Assembly: GCF_036621135.1 (NCBI RefSeq)
Contig: NZ_JAZIBG010000036.1
Location: forward strand, 248,001 to 312,000
Source: Aquincola agrisoli
GTDB taxonomy: Bacteria; Pseudomonadota; Gammaproteobacteria; Burkholderiales; Burkholderiaceae_C
Reading direction: 5' to 3'
Length of the DNA stretch: 64,000 bases
Position 1 is the stretch's first letter; each line of letters starts with the position of its first letter. The translations under genes and the position numbers were made by a program. The notes beneath the pieces are model-generated. The model had not been told where the DNA came from and did not search any database. It saw only the letters and a program-made list of their open reading frames with translations. Below are positions 1-8,419 of this stretch, piece after piece.

Positions 1-2
1 AC

Positions 3-449
3 GTGTTCGAGCGCGTGCGCAGCCGCGTGCCGCTGCAGCTCGTCGGCATGGACAGCGCGCGCATGGGCGGGCTGGGCGAGGTGTCCAACCTCGCGCTGCC
101 CGCGGCGATGGGCGAATACCGCTTCTTCTTCAACCCGATCCGCTACACCAGCCTGGGCCTCGCGGTGGTCGAGGCGATGATGGTCGGCCTGCCCATCGTC
201 GGCCTGGCCACCACCGAGCTCGTCACCGTGGTGCGCAACGGCGTCAACGGCTACCTCGACACCCGCATCGACCGCCTGGTGGAGGTGATGCGCATGCTGG
301 TCGACCAGCCGGAGACGGCCCGGCGGTGGGGCGCCGCCGCGCGGGAGACGGCGCTGGGCCGCTTCGGCATCCGGCGGTTCGCCGACGACTGGGACCGGGT
401 GCTGACGGCGGTGTGTGCCGGCGTGCCGGTGCCGCGCGCCGCGCACTGA
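3..449 (+). CDS. Glycosyltransferase (GT-B/group 1 type), C-terminal part; gene begins before the window
   Basis: Only the C-terminal end is present: the reading frame is open to the left edge, and the first GTG at position 3 is probably internal. The visible part has the pattern of a GT-B nucleotide-sugar binding half, with 'YTSLGLAVVEAMMVGLPIVG' followed by 'ELVTVVRNGVNGYL', where the Glu of the EAM segment normally contacts the donor sugar. Family knowledge says such enzymes transfer a sugar from a nucleotide-sugar donor, often for surface polysaccharide or glycolipid. Donor and acceptor cannot be read from this fragment. An ABC exporter follows about 125 bases downstream on the same strand, so the two could be co-expressed. 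Confidence 0.8.
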   Translation: MFERVRSRVPLQLVGMDSARMGGLGEVSNLALPAAMGEYRFFFNPIRYTSLGLAVVEAMMVGLPIVGLATTELVTVVRNGVNGYLDTRIDRLVEVMRMLVDQPETARRWGAAARETALGRFGIRRFADDWDRVLTAVCAGVPVPRAAH

Positions 450-573
450 GCCTGGCGGCGCCGCGCCGCGTTTTTGTAAGCGTGTCGGGGAAACCCTTAC
501 AGCGCGTTTGGACGGGCCCCGACTGCCTGCGCGGGGCAGCGCTTCCTACAGTGGCGGACCACCTCGGGACGCC

Positions 574-2418
574 ATGACCACGACCGCCTCCGCCGCCGCC
601 TCGCCCGCCACCCTGGCCGCGCTCTACCGACACGTCTGGCAGCACGCCGAGGGCGCCCGGGCGCGCTTCGCGCTGGCGCTGTCGATGCTCGGCAGCTCGC
701 AGTTGCTGAAGCTCGCGATGCCGTGGATGGCCGCGCAGGCGATCAACGGCATCCAGGCCGGGGGTCGGGCCGGGCTGGCGCCGGCCTGCACATGGATCGC
801 CGGCATCCTCGCGTGCTACGTGGGCTGCTGGCTGCTGCACGGCCCCGGGCGGGTGATGGAACGCTCGGTGGCGCTGCGCGTGCGCCGCAGCGTGGCCGAT
901 GCGCTCTACGCGCGGCTGCTGGGCGCGCCGCTCGGCTGGCACGAGCAGCACCACTCCGGCGACCTGCAGCACCGCATGGCCCAGGCGAGCGGCGCGCTCT
1001 TCACCTTCACGCAGAGCCAGTTCATCTACCTGCAGAACGCCATCAACCTGTGCGGGCCGGTGCTGGCGCTGTGGTGGCTGTCGCCCACGACGGGCGGCGC
1101 GGCCGTGGCCGGGCTGGTGCTGATCTCCGCGGCGATCGTCGGCTTCGACGGCGCCCTGATGGGGCTGGCGCAGCGCGAGAACCAGGCCGAGCGGCGGTAT
1201 GCGGCGCGGCTGCTGGACTTCGTCGGCAACGTGTCGTCGGTGTTGAGCCTGCGGCTGCAGCACAGCACGCGCCGCCTGCTGGACCACCGCCTGCAGGCAG
1301 TCTTCGAGCCGCTGCGGCGCAGCATCGTCCTCAACGAATGGAAGTGGTGCACGGTCGACCTGTCGGGCGTGCTGCTGTCGTGGGGGCTGGTGGGCCTCTA
1401 CGTGGTGGCGGCCACCGGCCAGGCGGCCGGCGCCGGGGCCGCGGCCGGCGGCACGCTGCTGCTGGGCAGCCTCTTCATGGTGTACCAGTACGCGCAGCAG
1501 GCCGCGGGCGTGCTCGGCACCATCGCCTCCCAGTACCAGCAGATCTCCCGTACGCGCACCGACTTTGCGAGCGCCGACGTGGTCTGGCAGGCGCCGCGGC
1601 GGCAGGCGGCGCAGGCGGCGGCACCTGCGGGGTGGCAGCGGATCGACGTGCAGGACCTGGCGTTCCGCCGGCCCGCGCAGGCCGAGGCCGACGAGCGCGG
1701 CGGGCTGCAGGCGGTGTCGCTGTCGCTGCGCCGCGGCGAGCGGCTGGCGCTGGTCGGCCCGAGCGGCGCCGGCAAGAGCACGCTGCTGCGCTGCCTGGCC
1801 GGCCTCTACGAGGCCCGCGCCGGCAGCATCGTGGTCGACGGCGGCACGCTGCCGGGCGTGCGCCACCTCGGCGGGTTCGCCACGCTGATCCCGCAGGAGG
1901 CCGAGATCTTCGAAGCGTCGGTGCGGGAGAACATCGCCTTCGACGAGGACGTGCCCGCCGACGACCTCGCCCGTGCCGTGCATGCCAGCGCGTTCGACAC
2001 GGTGCTGGCCTCGATGCCCGGCGGGCTGGACGCCCCGCTGGCCGAGCGGGGCACCAACCTTTCCGGCGGCCAGCGCCAGCGCCTGGCCCTGGCCCGCGGG
2101 CTGCTCGCCGCGCGCGGCAGCGGCGTGCTGCTGCTCGACGAGCCGACCAGCGCGCTGGATGCGCTCACCGAGACCCATGTGCATTCGCGCATCGCCGAGG
2201 CCTTCCCCGAGGCCTGCATCGTCGCCTCGGTGCACCGGCTCGGGCTGCTGGCGCACTTCGACCGCGTCGTGTTCATGGCGGGCGGCCGGGTGGTCGACGT
2301 CGGCACCGTCGACGAGCTGGCGCAGCGCCAGCCTGGCTTCGCGCTGATGCTGGCGGCGGCGGGGCCGCTGCAGGCGGCCAGCGCCGCCGGCCTGGGCGAG
2401 GCGGCCACGGCGGCCTGA
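574..2418 (+). CDS. ABC half-exporter, fused membrane and ATPase domains
   Basis: The 614-residue protein has an N-terminal membrane domain (about residues 20-330) and a C-terminal ATPase domain. Walker A 'GPSGAGKST' lies near residue 395, the signature 'LSGGQRQR' near 496, and Walker B 'LLLDEPTSALD' near 521. Length and order are those of dimeric type IV exporters of lipids, peptides or drugs. The ATG at 574 was chosen because the longer version from 415 runs through the end of the glycosyltransferase and has no family-like sequence there. The 449-574 spacer holds a 6-bp inverted repeat (TGTAAG at 475-480, CTTACA at 496-501). The substrate is unknown. The glycosyltransferase next door makes a glycolipid or polysaccharide intermediate one possibility, but this is a guess. 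Confidence 0.88.
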   Translation: MTTTASAAASPATLAALYRHVWQHAEGARARFALALSMLGSSQLLKLAMPWMAAQAINGIQAGGRAGLAPACTWIAGILACYVGCWLLHGPGRVMERSVALRVRRSVADALYARLLGAPLGWHEQHHSGDLQHRMAQASGALFTFTQSQFIYLQNAINLCGPVLALWWLSPTTGGAAVAGLVLISAAIVGFDGALMGLAQRENQAERRYAARLLDFVGNVSSVLSLRLQHSTRRLLDHRLQAVFEPLRRSIVLNEWKWCTVDLSGVLLSWGLVGLYVVAATGQAAGAGAAAGGTLLLGSLFMVYQYAQQAAGVLGTIASQYQQISRTRTDFASADVVWQAPRRQAAQAAAPAGWQRIDVQDLAFRRPAQAEADERGGLQAVSLSLRRGERLALVGPSGAGKSTLLRCLAGLYEARAGSIVVDGGTLPGVRHLGGFATLIPQEAEIFEASVRENIAFDEDVPADDLARAVHASAFDTVLASMPGGLDAPLAERGTNLSGGQRQRLALARGLLAARGSGVLLLDEPTSALDALTETHVHSRIAEAFPEACIVASVHRLGLLAHFDRVVFMAGGRVVDVGTVDELAQRQPGFALMLAAAGPLQAASAAGLGEAATAA

Positions 2419-2450
2419 GCGGCCGCGTTCGCCACGGCGCGGCGGACGGT

Positions 2451-3149
2451 TCAGAGGGCCCCGGGCACCAGCGGGCCGCCGTGCGCCAGGCCGGTGGTGT
2501 AGCGCTCGAGGCCGCGCAGGAAGTCCGCGAAGCCGCCGGGCGCACGCGCGATGCGGCGCGCACTGGTCACGACACGGGGCGCCGCGCTCCAGGCGATGCG
2601 CGCCCCGGTGCGCTCCAGGTCCTCGACGAGCCGCACGTCCTCCGAGCAGCGCAGCGGCCGGAAGCCCCCGGCCCGGCGGTAGGCGTCGGCCGAGACGCCG
2701 AGGTTGGCGCCGTGCACATGGCGGTGGCCGTCGGCGTCGCGGTAATGCGCGGCATACTGCCGTTGCACCTCGGGGCCGAACACCCCCCAATCGTCGACCG
2801 CTACGCAGCCGCAGACTGCATCGGCCTGCAGCGCCAGCTGCGCGGGCAGCCAGTCGGCCGCGACCCGGGTGTCGGCGTCGGTGAAGGCCAGCCAACGCGC
2901 GCCCTGGGCCAGCAGCGCCGCCGCGCCGGCCGCGCGGGCCGCGCCCACGCTGCGGGCGCCGACCTCGATGGCGGCAACGCCGGCCGCCGCCACGGCCGCG
3001 GCACTGCCGTCGGTGCAGGTGTCGAGCACCACCAGCAGCTGCACCGCCTCGCCCTGCAGCGCGGGGTGGCCCGCCGCCTGCCGCAGCGCCGCCAGGCAGC
3101 CGGCGAGCACCGCCTCCTCGTCATGGGCCGGGACGACGACGCCGATCAT
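2451..3149 (-). CDS. Family 2 glycosyltransferase
   Basis: The protein begins with the GT2 nucleotide-binding start 'MIGVVVPAHDEE'. It carries the metal-binding 'DAD' at residues 91-93 and a downstream 'SEDVRLVEDL' that fits the acidic catalytic ED motif. No transmembrane segments are evident, so it should act in the cytoplasm or peripherally at the membrane. The ATG at 3149 is preferred (232 residues). An upstream ATG at 3233 would add 28 Arg/Pro/Ala-rich residues unlike the family. It converges on the ABC exporter with only 32 bases between. I infer that it belongs with the methyltransferase, deacetylase and dehydrogenase on the same strand further right, from which a response-regulator gene separates it. 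Confidence 0.82.
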   Translation of the reverse strand: MIGVVVPAHDEEAVLAGCLAALRQAAGHPALQGEAVQLLVVLDTCTDGSAAAVAAAGVAAIEVGARSVGAARAAGAAALLAQGARWLAFTDADTRVAADWLPAQLALQADAVCGCVAVDDWGVFGPEVQRQYAAHYRDADGHRHVHGANLGVSADAYRRAGGFRPLRCSEDVRLVEDLERTGARIAWSAAPRVVTSARRIARAPGGFADFLRGLERYTTGLAHGGPLVPGAL

Positions 3150-3431
3150 CGGACGGCGCGCGCGGCGGCCGGGACCTCGGCGGGAGGGCGGGGCGGTTGC
3201 GGCAGGAAGGGGGCGGTCGCTGGCATGCGGCAAGGAGGGAGGGAAACTGGATGAGGCAGCCTATCCAGCCGGGCCGCGCGAACGGCCGCCTCGGCGCCGC
3301 GGGGCGCTGTAGGACGCCGCCCCGAGATCCTCGGCACGCCGATTGCCTACGTGGGTTCGGCACGCCGGCTGGCGCGCTTGCGCGGCGGCCATGCCCTGGC
3401 GGCCGTTAGACCCTCTTTCACCTGTCCAGAC

Positions 3432-4067
3432 ATGATCAGAATCGCCATCGTCGACGACCATGCCATCGTTCGCGCCGGCTTGCGGCAGTTCTTCTCCGAC
3501 CAGGTCGACCTGCGTGTCGTCGGGGAGGCGAGCAACGGGCGGGAGGCGCTCGAGCTGGTGCGCAAGGGCGAGATCGATGTGCTGCTGATGGACCTGTCGA
3601 TGCCCGACCAGAGCGGCATCGACGCGCTCATCGCGATCAAGGCGCGGATGCCGGACCTGCCGGTGCTGATCCTCAGCGGCTTCCCGGAGGAGCACTACGC
3701 GACGACGCTGCTGAAGCAGGGCGCCAGCGGCTACCTCAACAAGGAGTGCGATCCGCAGGACATCGTCAACGCGATCCGCACGGTGCACCGCGGCCGCAAG
3801 TACGTGTCGCCCGGCGTCGCGCAGCTGCTGGCGCTCGGCCTGCAGGCCGGCGGGACCGACAAGGCCCCGCACGAGACGCTGTCGGAGCGCGAACTGCAGG
3901 TCTTCCTGCGGCTGGCCAAGGGCGAGACCGTCGGCCACATCTCGGACGGCATGGCGCTCAGCGTCAAGACCGTCAGCACCTACCGCTCGCGGGTGATGGA
4001 AAAGATGAACCTCGCGTCGAACAGCGACCTGACCTACTACGCGCTGAAGCACGGCCTCATCCAGTAG
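3432..4067 (+). CDS. NarL/FixJ-type response regulator
   Basis: The 211-residue protein has a receiver domain (acidic pair D8/D9, phosphoacceptor D54 in 'LLMDLSMPD', conserved K104) and a C-terminal LuxR-type helix-turn-helix at about residues 148-205 ('LSERELQVFLRLAKG ... VKTVSTYRSRVMEKM'). By family it is a phosphorylation-controlled DNA-binding transcription factor. No sensor kinase gene is adjacent. The ATG at 3432 starts exactly at the receiver core; upstream in-frame codons give no domain. The 282-base region from 3150 to 3431 contains no gene I can support and should hold its promoter. Its position inside the minus-strand GT2/methyltransferase set could mean regulation of that set, but this is only positional. 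Confidence 0.92.
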   Translation: MIRIAIVDDHAIVRAGLRQFFSDQVDLRVVGEASNGREALELVRKGEIDVLLMDLSMPDQSGIDALIAIKARMPDLPVLILSGFPEEHYATTLLKQGASGYLNKECDPQDIVNAIRTVHRGRKYVSPGVAQLLALGLQAGGTDKAPHETLSERELQVFLRLAKGETVGHISDGMALSVKTVSTYRSRVMEKMNLASNSDLTYYALKHGLIQ

Positions 4068-4103
4068 GGTGCGGCGCGCCCGGGCGGGGCGCCGGCCGGC
4101 GCT

Positions 4104-4706
4104 TCAGGCCAGGCCTTCCTCCTGTGCGACGGCCGGCTGGCTCGACCACACGTCGAGCCGGAAGTCATCTTCCCGGTGGCAAGCCAGCACCGGCAGCGCC
4201 AGCGCCCGCGCGAGGATGCGGTGCACGCCGTCGCCGTCGAGCACGCAGCCGTCGATCGGCCGGCGCCAGTGGCAGCCGATCACGGTGCCGCCGGCCTCCA
4301 GCGTCTCCCGGCAGCGCCAGGCCATGGCGGCCAGCGCGTCGCCGTCGAGGTAGTAGCCGAATTCGCTGAGCACCACCAGGTCGAAGCGGCCGCCGTCCGC
4401 CGCGGCCGCCGGCCACTCGTCGGGCATGCGGGCCTCGGCCACGCGCACATGCGGCTGGCCGGCGAGGCGCTCGCGTGCGGCCGCCAGGGCCACCGGATGG
4501 AAATCGGCGGCGAGATAGCTGTCGCAGCGCGCCGCCAGGGCCGCGGCGAGTTCGCCGTTGGCGCAGCCCGGCTCGAAGCCCGCGCGGTAGCGCTGGCGGG
4601 GCAGGCAGGCCAGCATCAGGGCCCGCTTGCGGGCCTCGTACCAGCGTCGCCGGTAGTCCCAGGGATCGCTGCCGCGGGCATAGAGGCTGTCGAAGTAGGC
4701 TTTCAT
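4104..4706 (-). CDS. SAM-dependent methyltransferase, NodS-like
   Basis: This 200-residue class I methyltransferase starts with 'MKAYFDSLYARGSDPWDYR', a beginning typical of the NodS family. The SAM-binding loop 'FEPGCANGELA' follows, then an acidic strand end near 'AADFHPVAL' and 'LVVLSEFGYYLDG'. Known NodS proteins N-methylate an amino sugar of Nod factors after deacetylation; whether this one does so is inference. The start at 4706 overlaps the end of the PIG-L gene by four bases (ATGA), indicating translational coupling. A deacetylase feeding an N-methyltransferase would be chemically consistent. The 36 bases to the next gene are too short to hold anything else. Confidence 0.85.
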   Translation of the reverse strand: MKAYFDSLYARGSDPWDYRRRWYEARKRALMLACLPRQRYRAGFEPGCANGELAAALAARCDSYLAADFHPVALAAARERLAGQPHVRVAEARMPDEWPAAAADGGRFDLVVLSEFGYYLDGDALAAMAWRCRETLEAGGTVIGCHWRRPIDGCVLDGDGVHRILARALALPVLACHREDDFRLDVWSSQPAVAQEEGLA

Positions 4707-5467
4707 GGTGCGGGCTCGAAGACGTACTCGTGCGGGCGTAGCCAGCGCTTCAGCGCCCAGCGCGGCAGCGTGGGCGCTTCGCCGCCGAACGGCAGCACCT
4801 GCGAACGGTGGCGCAGGATGGCCTTGGCCTTCGGCAGCCGATGCTGCACGCCGATGCGCCGCAGGCGGGCCCACGGCACCCGCGGATCGCCGGGGGCCGC
4901 CCAGTGCCACATCCAGATCGGCAGCTCGTGCAGCGTCGCGCCGGCCCGCCGGCAGGCCCGCGCCGCGGCCTCGCCCACCGCCTCATGGTCGGGGTGGCCG
5001 TCGTGGCGCCAGGGCGCGAAGACCTGGTCGCCCGGGCCCAGCAGCGCGGCAAGGCGCCCGGCCAGCGCCGGCAGGCAGCCGCCGACGCCGCCGTCGGGCA
5101 GGGCGAGGCAGTGGAGTTCGGCGCGGCCCAGCACGCCCAGGCAGCGCAGGCCGGCCTCGCGTTCCCGCCGACGCCGCGCGGCCAGCTCGGCGGGCGCGCA
5201 GCCGCGGGCCGCCGGCAGGCTGGCTTCGCCGTCGGTCACGCAGACGACGGACACCGGATGCCCTGCGGCGACCCACTGGGCCAGCAGCCCGCCGCAGGCC
5301 AGCACCTCGTCGTCCGGATGCGGCGCGAGCACGACGGCGCGGGCGCCCGGGGGCAGCAGGCCACCGGCGCTGCGCTGCGGCATGGCGTGCAGGCCGCCCC
5401 AGCGCTGCCAGGCGGATTCCGGCGTGCCTTGGCCTTCGATGGCGCGCTCGGCGGCTACAGGGTCCAT
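4703..5467 (-). CDS. PIG-L family deacetylase
   Basis: The 254-residue protein carries the family zinc/catalytic motif 'APHPDDEV' (H50, D52, D53) and the second conserved 'HPDHEAV' (H158, D160, H161). Members remove an acetyl group from N-acetylglucosamine linked to inositol, thiol cofactors or lipids; the substrate here is unknown. The ATG at 5467 lies 13 bases inside the 3' end of the acyl-CoA dehydrogenase gene, and the stop overlaps the methyltransferase start. The three genes therefore form a tightly coupled operon read leftward. No signal peptide is seen, so a cytoplasmic reaction is likely. Confidence 0.87.
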   Translation of the reverse strand: MDPVAAERAIEGQGTPESAWQRWGGLHAMPQRSAGGLLPPGARAVVLAPHPDDEVLACGGLLAQWVAAGHPVSVVCVTDGEASLPAARGCAPAELAARRRREREAGLRCLGVLGRAELHCLALPDGGVGGCLPALAGRLAALLGPGDQVFAPWRHDGHPDHEAVGEAAARACRRAGATLHELPIWMWHWAAPGDPRVPWARLRRIGVQHRLPKAKAILRHRSQVLPFGGEAPTLPRWALKRWLRPHEYVFEPAP

Positions 5468-6483
5468 GGTTCGGGCAAGCCGGGGGAGGAGGGGGCGGCA
5501 TCGCGGCGCACGTCGTCGCCGAGCGCCGCGAAATCGCGGTCGCCGTGGGTCTGACGCACGAACACCGGCAGGTCGGCCACCAGGTTGGCGAGCCGGGCGT
5601 CCCGGCACAGCGGGCCGGCGCCGAGCGCCGGGCCCGCGAGGTCGAGCAGCTGGCGGGCGGCGCTGTCGGCGGCCATGCGCAGGCGCAGTGCGGGCACCCG
5701 CGCGTCGTCGGCCGGATGCCGGTCGATCCACTGCGCGGTGGCGCGCAGCAGCGCGGCCAGGGGCTGCAGCAGGGCATCGGCCCGGCCGAGCGCGGCCAGC
5801 CGCGTGCGGCCGTCGGCGCCCTGGGGCTCCGCCCGCGACGCGGCCTGCTGCAGGGCCGCGGCCACGCCCACGCAGCCGCCGTACCAGCAGGCGGCCACCC
5901 CGGCGCCGCCCTGCCAGAAGCCCGGCCGCGTGAGGTACTCGCCCGCCCGCGGCCAGATCCGGGCCGGCGTGCCTTCGAACCGCACGTCGACGCTGCGGCT
6001 GCGGCCCATGCCCGCGGCATGCCAGTGGCCTGGCTCGGTCTGCACCGTGGGCAGCCGCATGTCCACCAGCACCAGCCAGGGGTGGTCGCCCCGGCCGTCC
6101 TCCCAGGCGGTGAGCAGGCCGTGGGTCACGTGCTCGGCGCCGGAGCACCACTGCTTGGTGCCGCGCAGCTCGACCGCGCCGTCCGCCTGCCGCACGAAGC
6201 TGACCCGGCCGCCCGGCGCCTCGGCGGCCCACATGCCGAGGCGCGCGCCGCGGGGCGGCACCGGGCCGTCGAGTTCCTGCAGGATCGCGAGCGCATCGGT
6301 GTGGCCCTCGAACCATTTGGCGAGGGCCAGGTCCTCTCGGGCCACGGCGGCCAGCGCACGCCAGCGCGCGAGCGTCTGCCCGGCGCCGGGCAGGGGCAGC
6401 TGGTCGTCGCCCTGCGCGACGAGTGCGGCGAAGCGCGCGTGCAGCGGGGGATCGCCGGCGGTCGGGTTCGGGGTGGTGGTCAT
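5455..6483 (-). CDS. Acyl-CoA dehydrogenase-like flavoprotein
   Basis: The 342-residue protein matches the acyl-CoA dehydrogenase fold, including the middle beta-domain segment 'GRVSFVRQADGAVELRGTKQ', 'WCSGAEHVTHGLLTA' and a helical C-terminal half. It is somewhat shorter than the usual 380-400 residues. I cannot point confidently to the catalytic Glu, so its activity may be an oxidation other than standard beta-oxidation. It is the first gene of a leftward operon with the PIG-L deacetylase and NodS-like methyltransferase. That association suggests a biosynthetic role rather than fatty-acid breakdown. The start at 6483 has no competing upstream ATG with family-like sequence. Confidence 0.83.
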   Translation of the reverse strand: MTTTPNPTAGDPPLHARFAALVAQGDDQLPLPGAGQTLARWRALAAVAREDLALAKWFEGHTDALAILQELDGPVPPRGARLGMWAAEAPGGRVSFVRQADGAVELRGTKQWCSGAEHVTHGLLTAWEDGRGDHPWLVLVDMRLPTVQTEPGHWHAAGMGRSRSVDVRFEGTPARIWPRAGEYLTRPGFWQGGAGVAACWYGGCVGVAAALQQAASRAEPQGADGRTRLAALGRADALLQPLAALLRATAQWIDRHPADDARVPALRLRMAADSAARQLLDLAGPALGAGPLCRDARLANLVADLPVFVRQTHGDRDFAALGDDVRRDAAPSSPGLPEPWTL

Positions 6484-6595
6484 CCTCGCGGGGGTGGGAC
6501 CGGGCGGTCCGTGATCGGGGTGGGGCGAAGCCTATCGAGGGCGGGCCGCCGCGCGGCGGGGGCCTCGGCCGCGAGCGCGTGTAGGAGAACGGAGC

Positions 6596-6769
6596 GTGCG
6601 CGCAATACCTGCCTGCCGTCCGGGAGCGCAGCGGGCGCCGGCGGGTGCCGATCCCACGCTGAGCGCCGAGGAGATCGCCGACACGGTCCAGGGCCTCGTG
6701 CGGTGCAAGTTCGGCCTGCCGCCCGAGGATGCCGTGACCGACTGGCTCGTCGACCGGCTGGGGCCGTGA
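6596..6769 (+). CDS. Possible small protein, 57 residues
   Basis: A GTG at 6596 preceded by a good ribosome-binding sequence (AGGAGAACGGA) opens a 57-codon frame ending at TGA 6767-6769. The second half, 'LSAEEIADTVQGLVRCKFGLPPEDA', looks like an ordered helical protein segment rather than shadow sequence. I do not recognise a family. It lies alone between the divergently oriented acyl-CoA dehydrogenase and the ZIP transporter. The 112 bases before it and the 150 bases after it contain no other gene I can see. It could be spurious, since open frames are common at this GC content. Confidence 0.45.
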   Translation: MRAIPACRPGAQRAPAGADPTLSAEEIADTVQGLVRCKFGLPPEDAVTDWLVDRLGP

Positions 6770-6920
6770 GGCGCGCCGCCGCGCGCTAGGTGTCGGCCCC
6801 CCGGCGGCGGCGCTGCAGGCAGGCCCGCCGGTTGCCCCTTTGCCGGGACATCCATTCCCGAGGGGCCCCGACGATGACCGAGCGATCCATGCCGACACGC
6901 AGCACGCGCCCCGGCTGAGC

Positions 6921-7811
6921 ATGCCGCGGCCTTCCTCCGTGCAGACCTCGCCCCGGCGCGTGATCGGTGGCCTGGTCTTCTGCGCCGGTGCCTGCGCGAT
7001 GCTGTGGCTGCTCGGCCGGCGCCTGCCCTGGTGGGACGATCCCGCCGTGACGGGCGCGCTGCTGGGCGGCGGCATGGCCGCCGTCGCCACCGCGCTCGGC
7101 ACCCTGCCGGTGCTGCTGCGCCAGGACGTCTCCCAGCGCACCTCCGACACGCTGCTCGGGTTCGGCGCCGGCGTGATGCTGGCCGCATGCTCGTTCTCGC
7201 TGATCCTGCCGGGCATCGAGGCCGCGCGCCTGATGGGGCAGGGCGCGTGGGGCGCGGCGGGCATCGTGGGCGGCGGCATCGTGCTGGGCGCGCTGATGCT
7301 GCAGGTGCTCGACCGCCTGGTGCCGCACGAGCACTTCATCAAGGGCCCGGAAGGCCACCAGGCCCGGCGGCTCAAGCGTGCGTGGCTCTTCGTCATCGCG
7401 ATCGCGCTGCACAACCTGCCGGAGGGCCTGGCGATCGGCGTGGCCTTCTCCGGCCACGACCTGGCCGGTGCGCGCTCGCTGGCGATGGGCATCTCGGTGC
7501 AGGACGTGCCGGAAGGGCTGGTGGTCGCGCTGGCGCTGCGCGGGGTCGGCTACGGCCGCGGCGTGTCGGCCGGCCTCGGCGCGGCATCGGGGCTCACCGA
7601 ACCCGCGGCGGCGGTGCTCGGCGCGGTGCTCGCGGGCCTGTCCGCCACGCTCCTGCCGTGGGGCCTGGCCTTCGCGGCGGGGGCGATGCTGTACGTCATC
7701 AGCCACGAGATCATTCCCGAGTCGCACCGCCAGGGGCACGAGCGCTTCGCCACCAACGGCCTGATCGCCGGCTTCGTGCTGATGATGGTGCTGGATACGG
7801 CGCTGGCCTGA
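6921..7811 (+). CDS. ZIP family divalent metal transporter
   Basis: This 296-residue membrane protein has about eight hydrophobic segments and the two ZIP metal-site helices: 'HNLPEG' at residues 164-169 and, one helix later, 'QDVPEG'. 'SHEIIPESHRQGHE' near the C-terminus is also typical. The His-rich loop between helices 3 and 4 is short ('PHEHFIKGPEGHQ'). ZIP proteins move zinc or other divalent cations into the cytoplasm; ion specificity cannot be read. The ATG at 6921 is the closest to the first membrane helix but has no strong ribosome-binding site. A TTG at 6840 would extend it by 27 uninformative residues. Confidence 0.88.
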   Translation: MPRPSSVQTSPRRVIGGLVFCAGACAMLWLLGRRLPWWDDPAVTGALLGGGMAAVATALGTLPVLLRQDVSQRTSDTLLGFGAGVMLAACSFSLILPGIEAARLMGQGAWGAAGIVGGGIVLGALMLQVLDRLVPHEHFIKGPEGHQARRLKRAWLFVIAIALHNLPEGLAIGVAFSGHDLAGARSLAMGISVQDVPEGLVVALALRGVGYGRGVSAGLGAASGLTEPAAAVLGAVLAGLSATLLPWGLAFAAGAMLYVISHEIIPESHRQGHERFATNGLIAGFVLMMVLDTALA

Positions 7812-7925
7812 GCGCCACCCGCCGGCCCGGCTGCACGCCTGGCGGGCACGGGCGCCGTCGGGCCGATCGGCATGTCGATTGCCCGGACACCCGGCATTGC
7901 AACGACATCGACGGCGGCGGGTGAC

Positions 7926-8291
7926 ATGGGGCTCAAGGTATTCCTGGTCGAGGACAACACGGACACGCGGCGGCTGCTGACGTGCCTGCTGGAGCTGTCC
8001 GGCCACGAGGTGCGCAGTGCCTCCAGCGTGCAGTCGGCGCTCGCCGCCCTCGGGCGGTGGCCGTGCGACGTGCTGGTGTCCGACATCGGGCTGCCCGACG
8101 GCAGCGGGGTCGAGCTGGCCGAGGCGCTGAAGCGCAGGGGCGAACTGCCCTTCGCGATCGCGGTGAGCGGCTTCGGCACGGCGGCCGACGTCGCGGCCAG
8201 CCTGGCGGCCGGGTTCGCGCACCACCTGGTGAAGCCGATCGAGCTGGAGATGCTCGACCGGCTGCTCCAGGAGGCGCCGGGGGCCCGCTGA
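7926..8291 (+). CDS. Stand-alone receiver-domain protein
   Basis: The 121-residue protein is a single CheY-like receiver: acidic pair E9/D10, phosphoacceptor D53 in 'VLVSDIGLPDGSG', and conserved K103 in 'HHLVKPIE'. There is no output domain. Such proteins work by phosphorylation-dependent protein contacts or as phosphate relays. The gene sits directly upstream of a decayed CheB/CheR-type sensory gene. In intact loci a receiver of this kind often partners a hybrid sensor, so its partner may have been lost; that is inference. The ATG at 7926 starts right at the receiver core, making the longer frame from 7872 unlikely. Confidence 0.88.
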   Translation: MGLKVFLVEDNTDTRRLLTCLLELSGHEVRSASSVQSALAALGRWPCDVLVSDIGLPDGSGVELAEALKRRGELPFAIAVSGFGTAADVAASLAAGFAHHLVKPIELEMLDRLLQEAPGAR

Positions 8292-8419
8292 GGATCCGCG
8301 ACGCAGCGCCACGCCGGGCCGGGCACCGACGAACACGCAGCCGCGCCTCCCGGTCTGCCGCCCCGCAGCCCGGACCAGGCGGAGAGCGGGCGGCCGAGCA
8401 GACCGAGGGCTACCGCGAG

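Noticed and set aside
415..573. An N-terminal extension of the ABC transporter
   Set aside because: It overlaps the end of the glycosyltransferase and lacks family-like sequence; the ATG at 574 fits better.
4104..4706. The NodS-like methyltransferase as evidence of symbiosis
   Set aside because: No nodA, nodB or nodC genes are present. The family is broader than nodulation.
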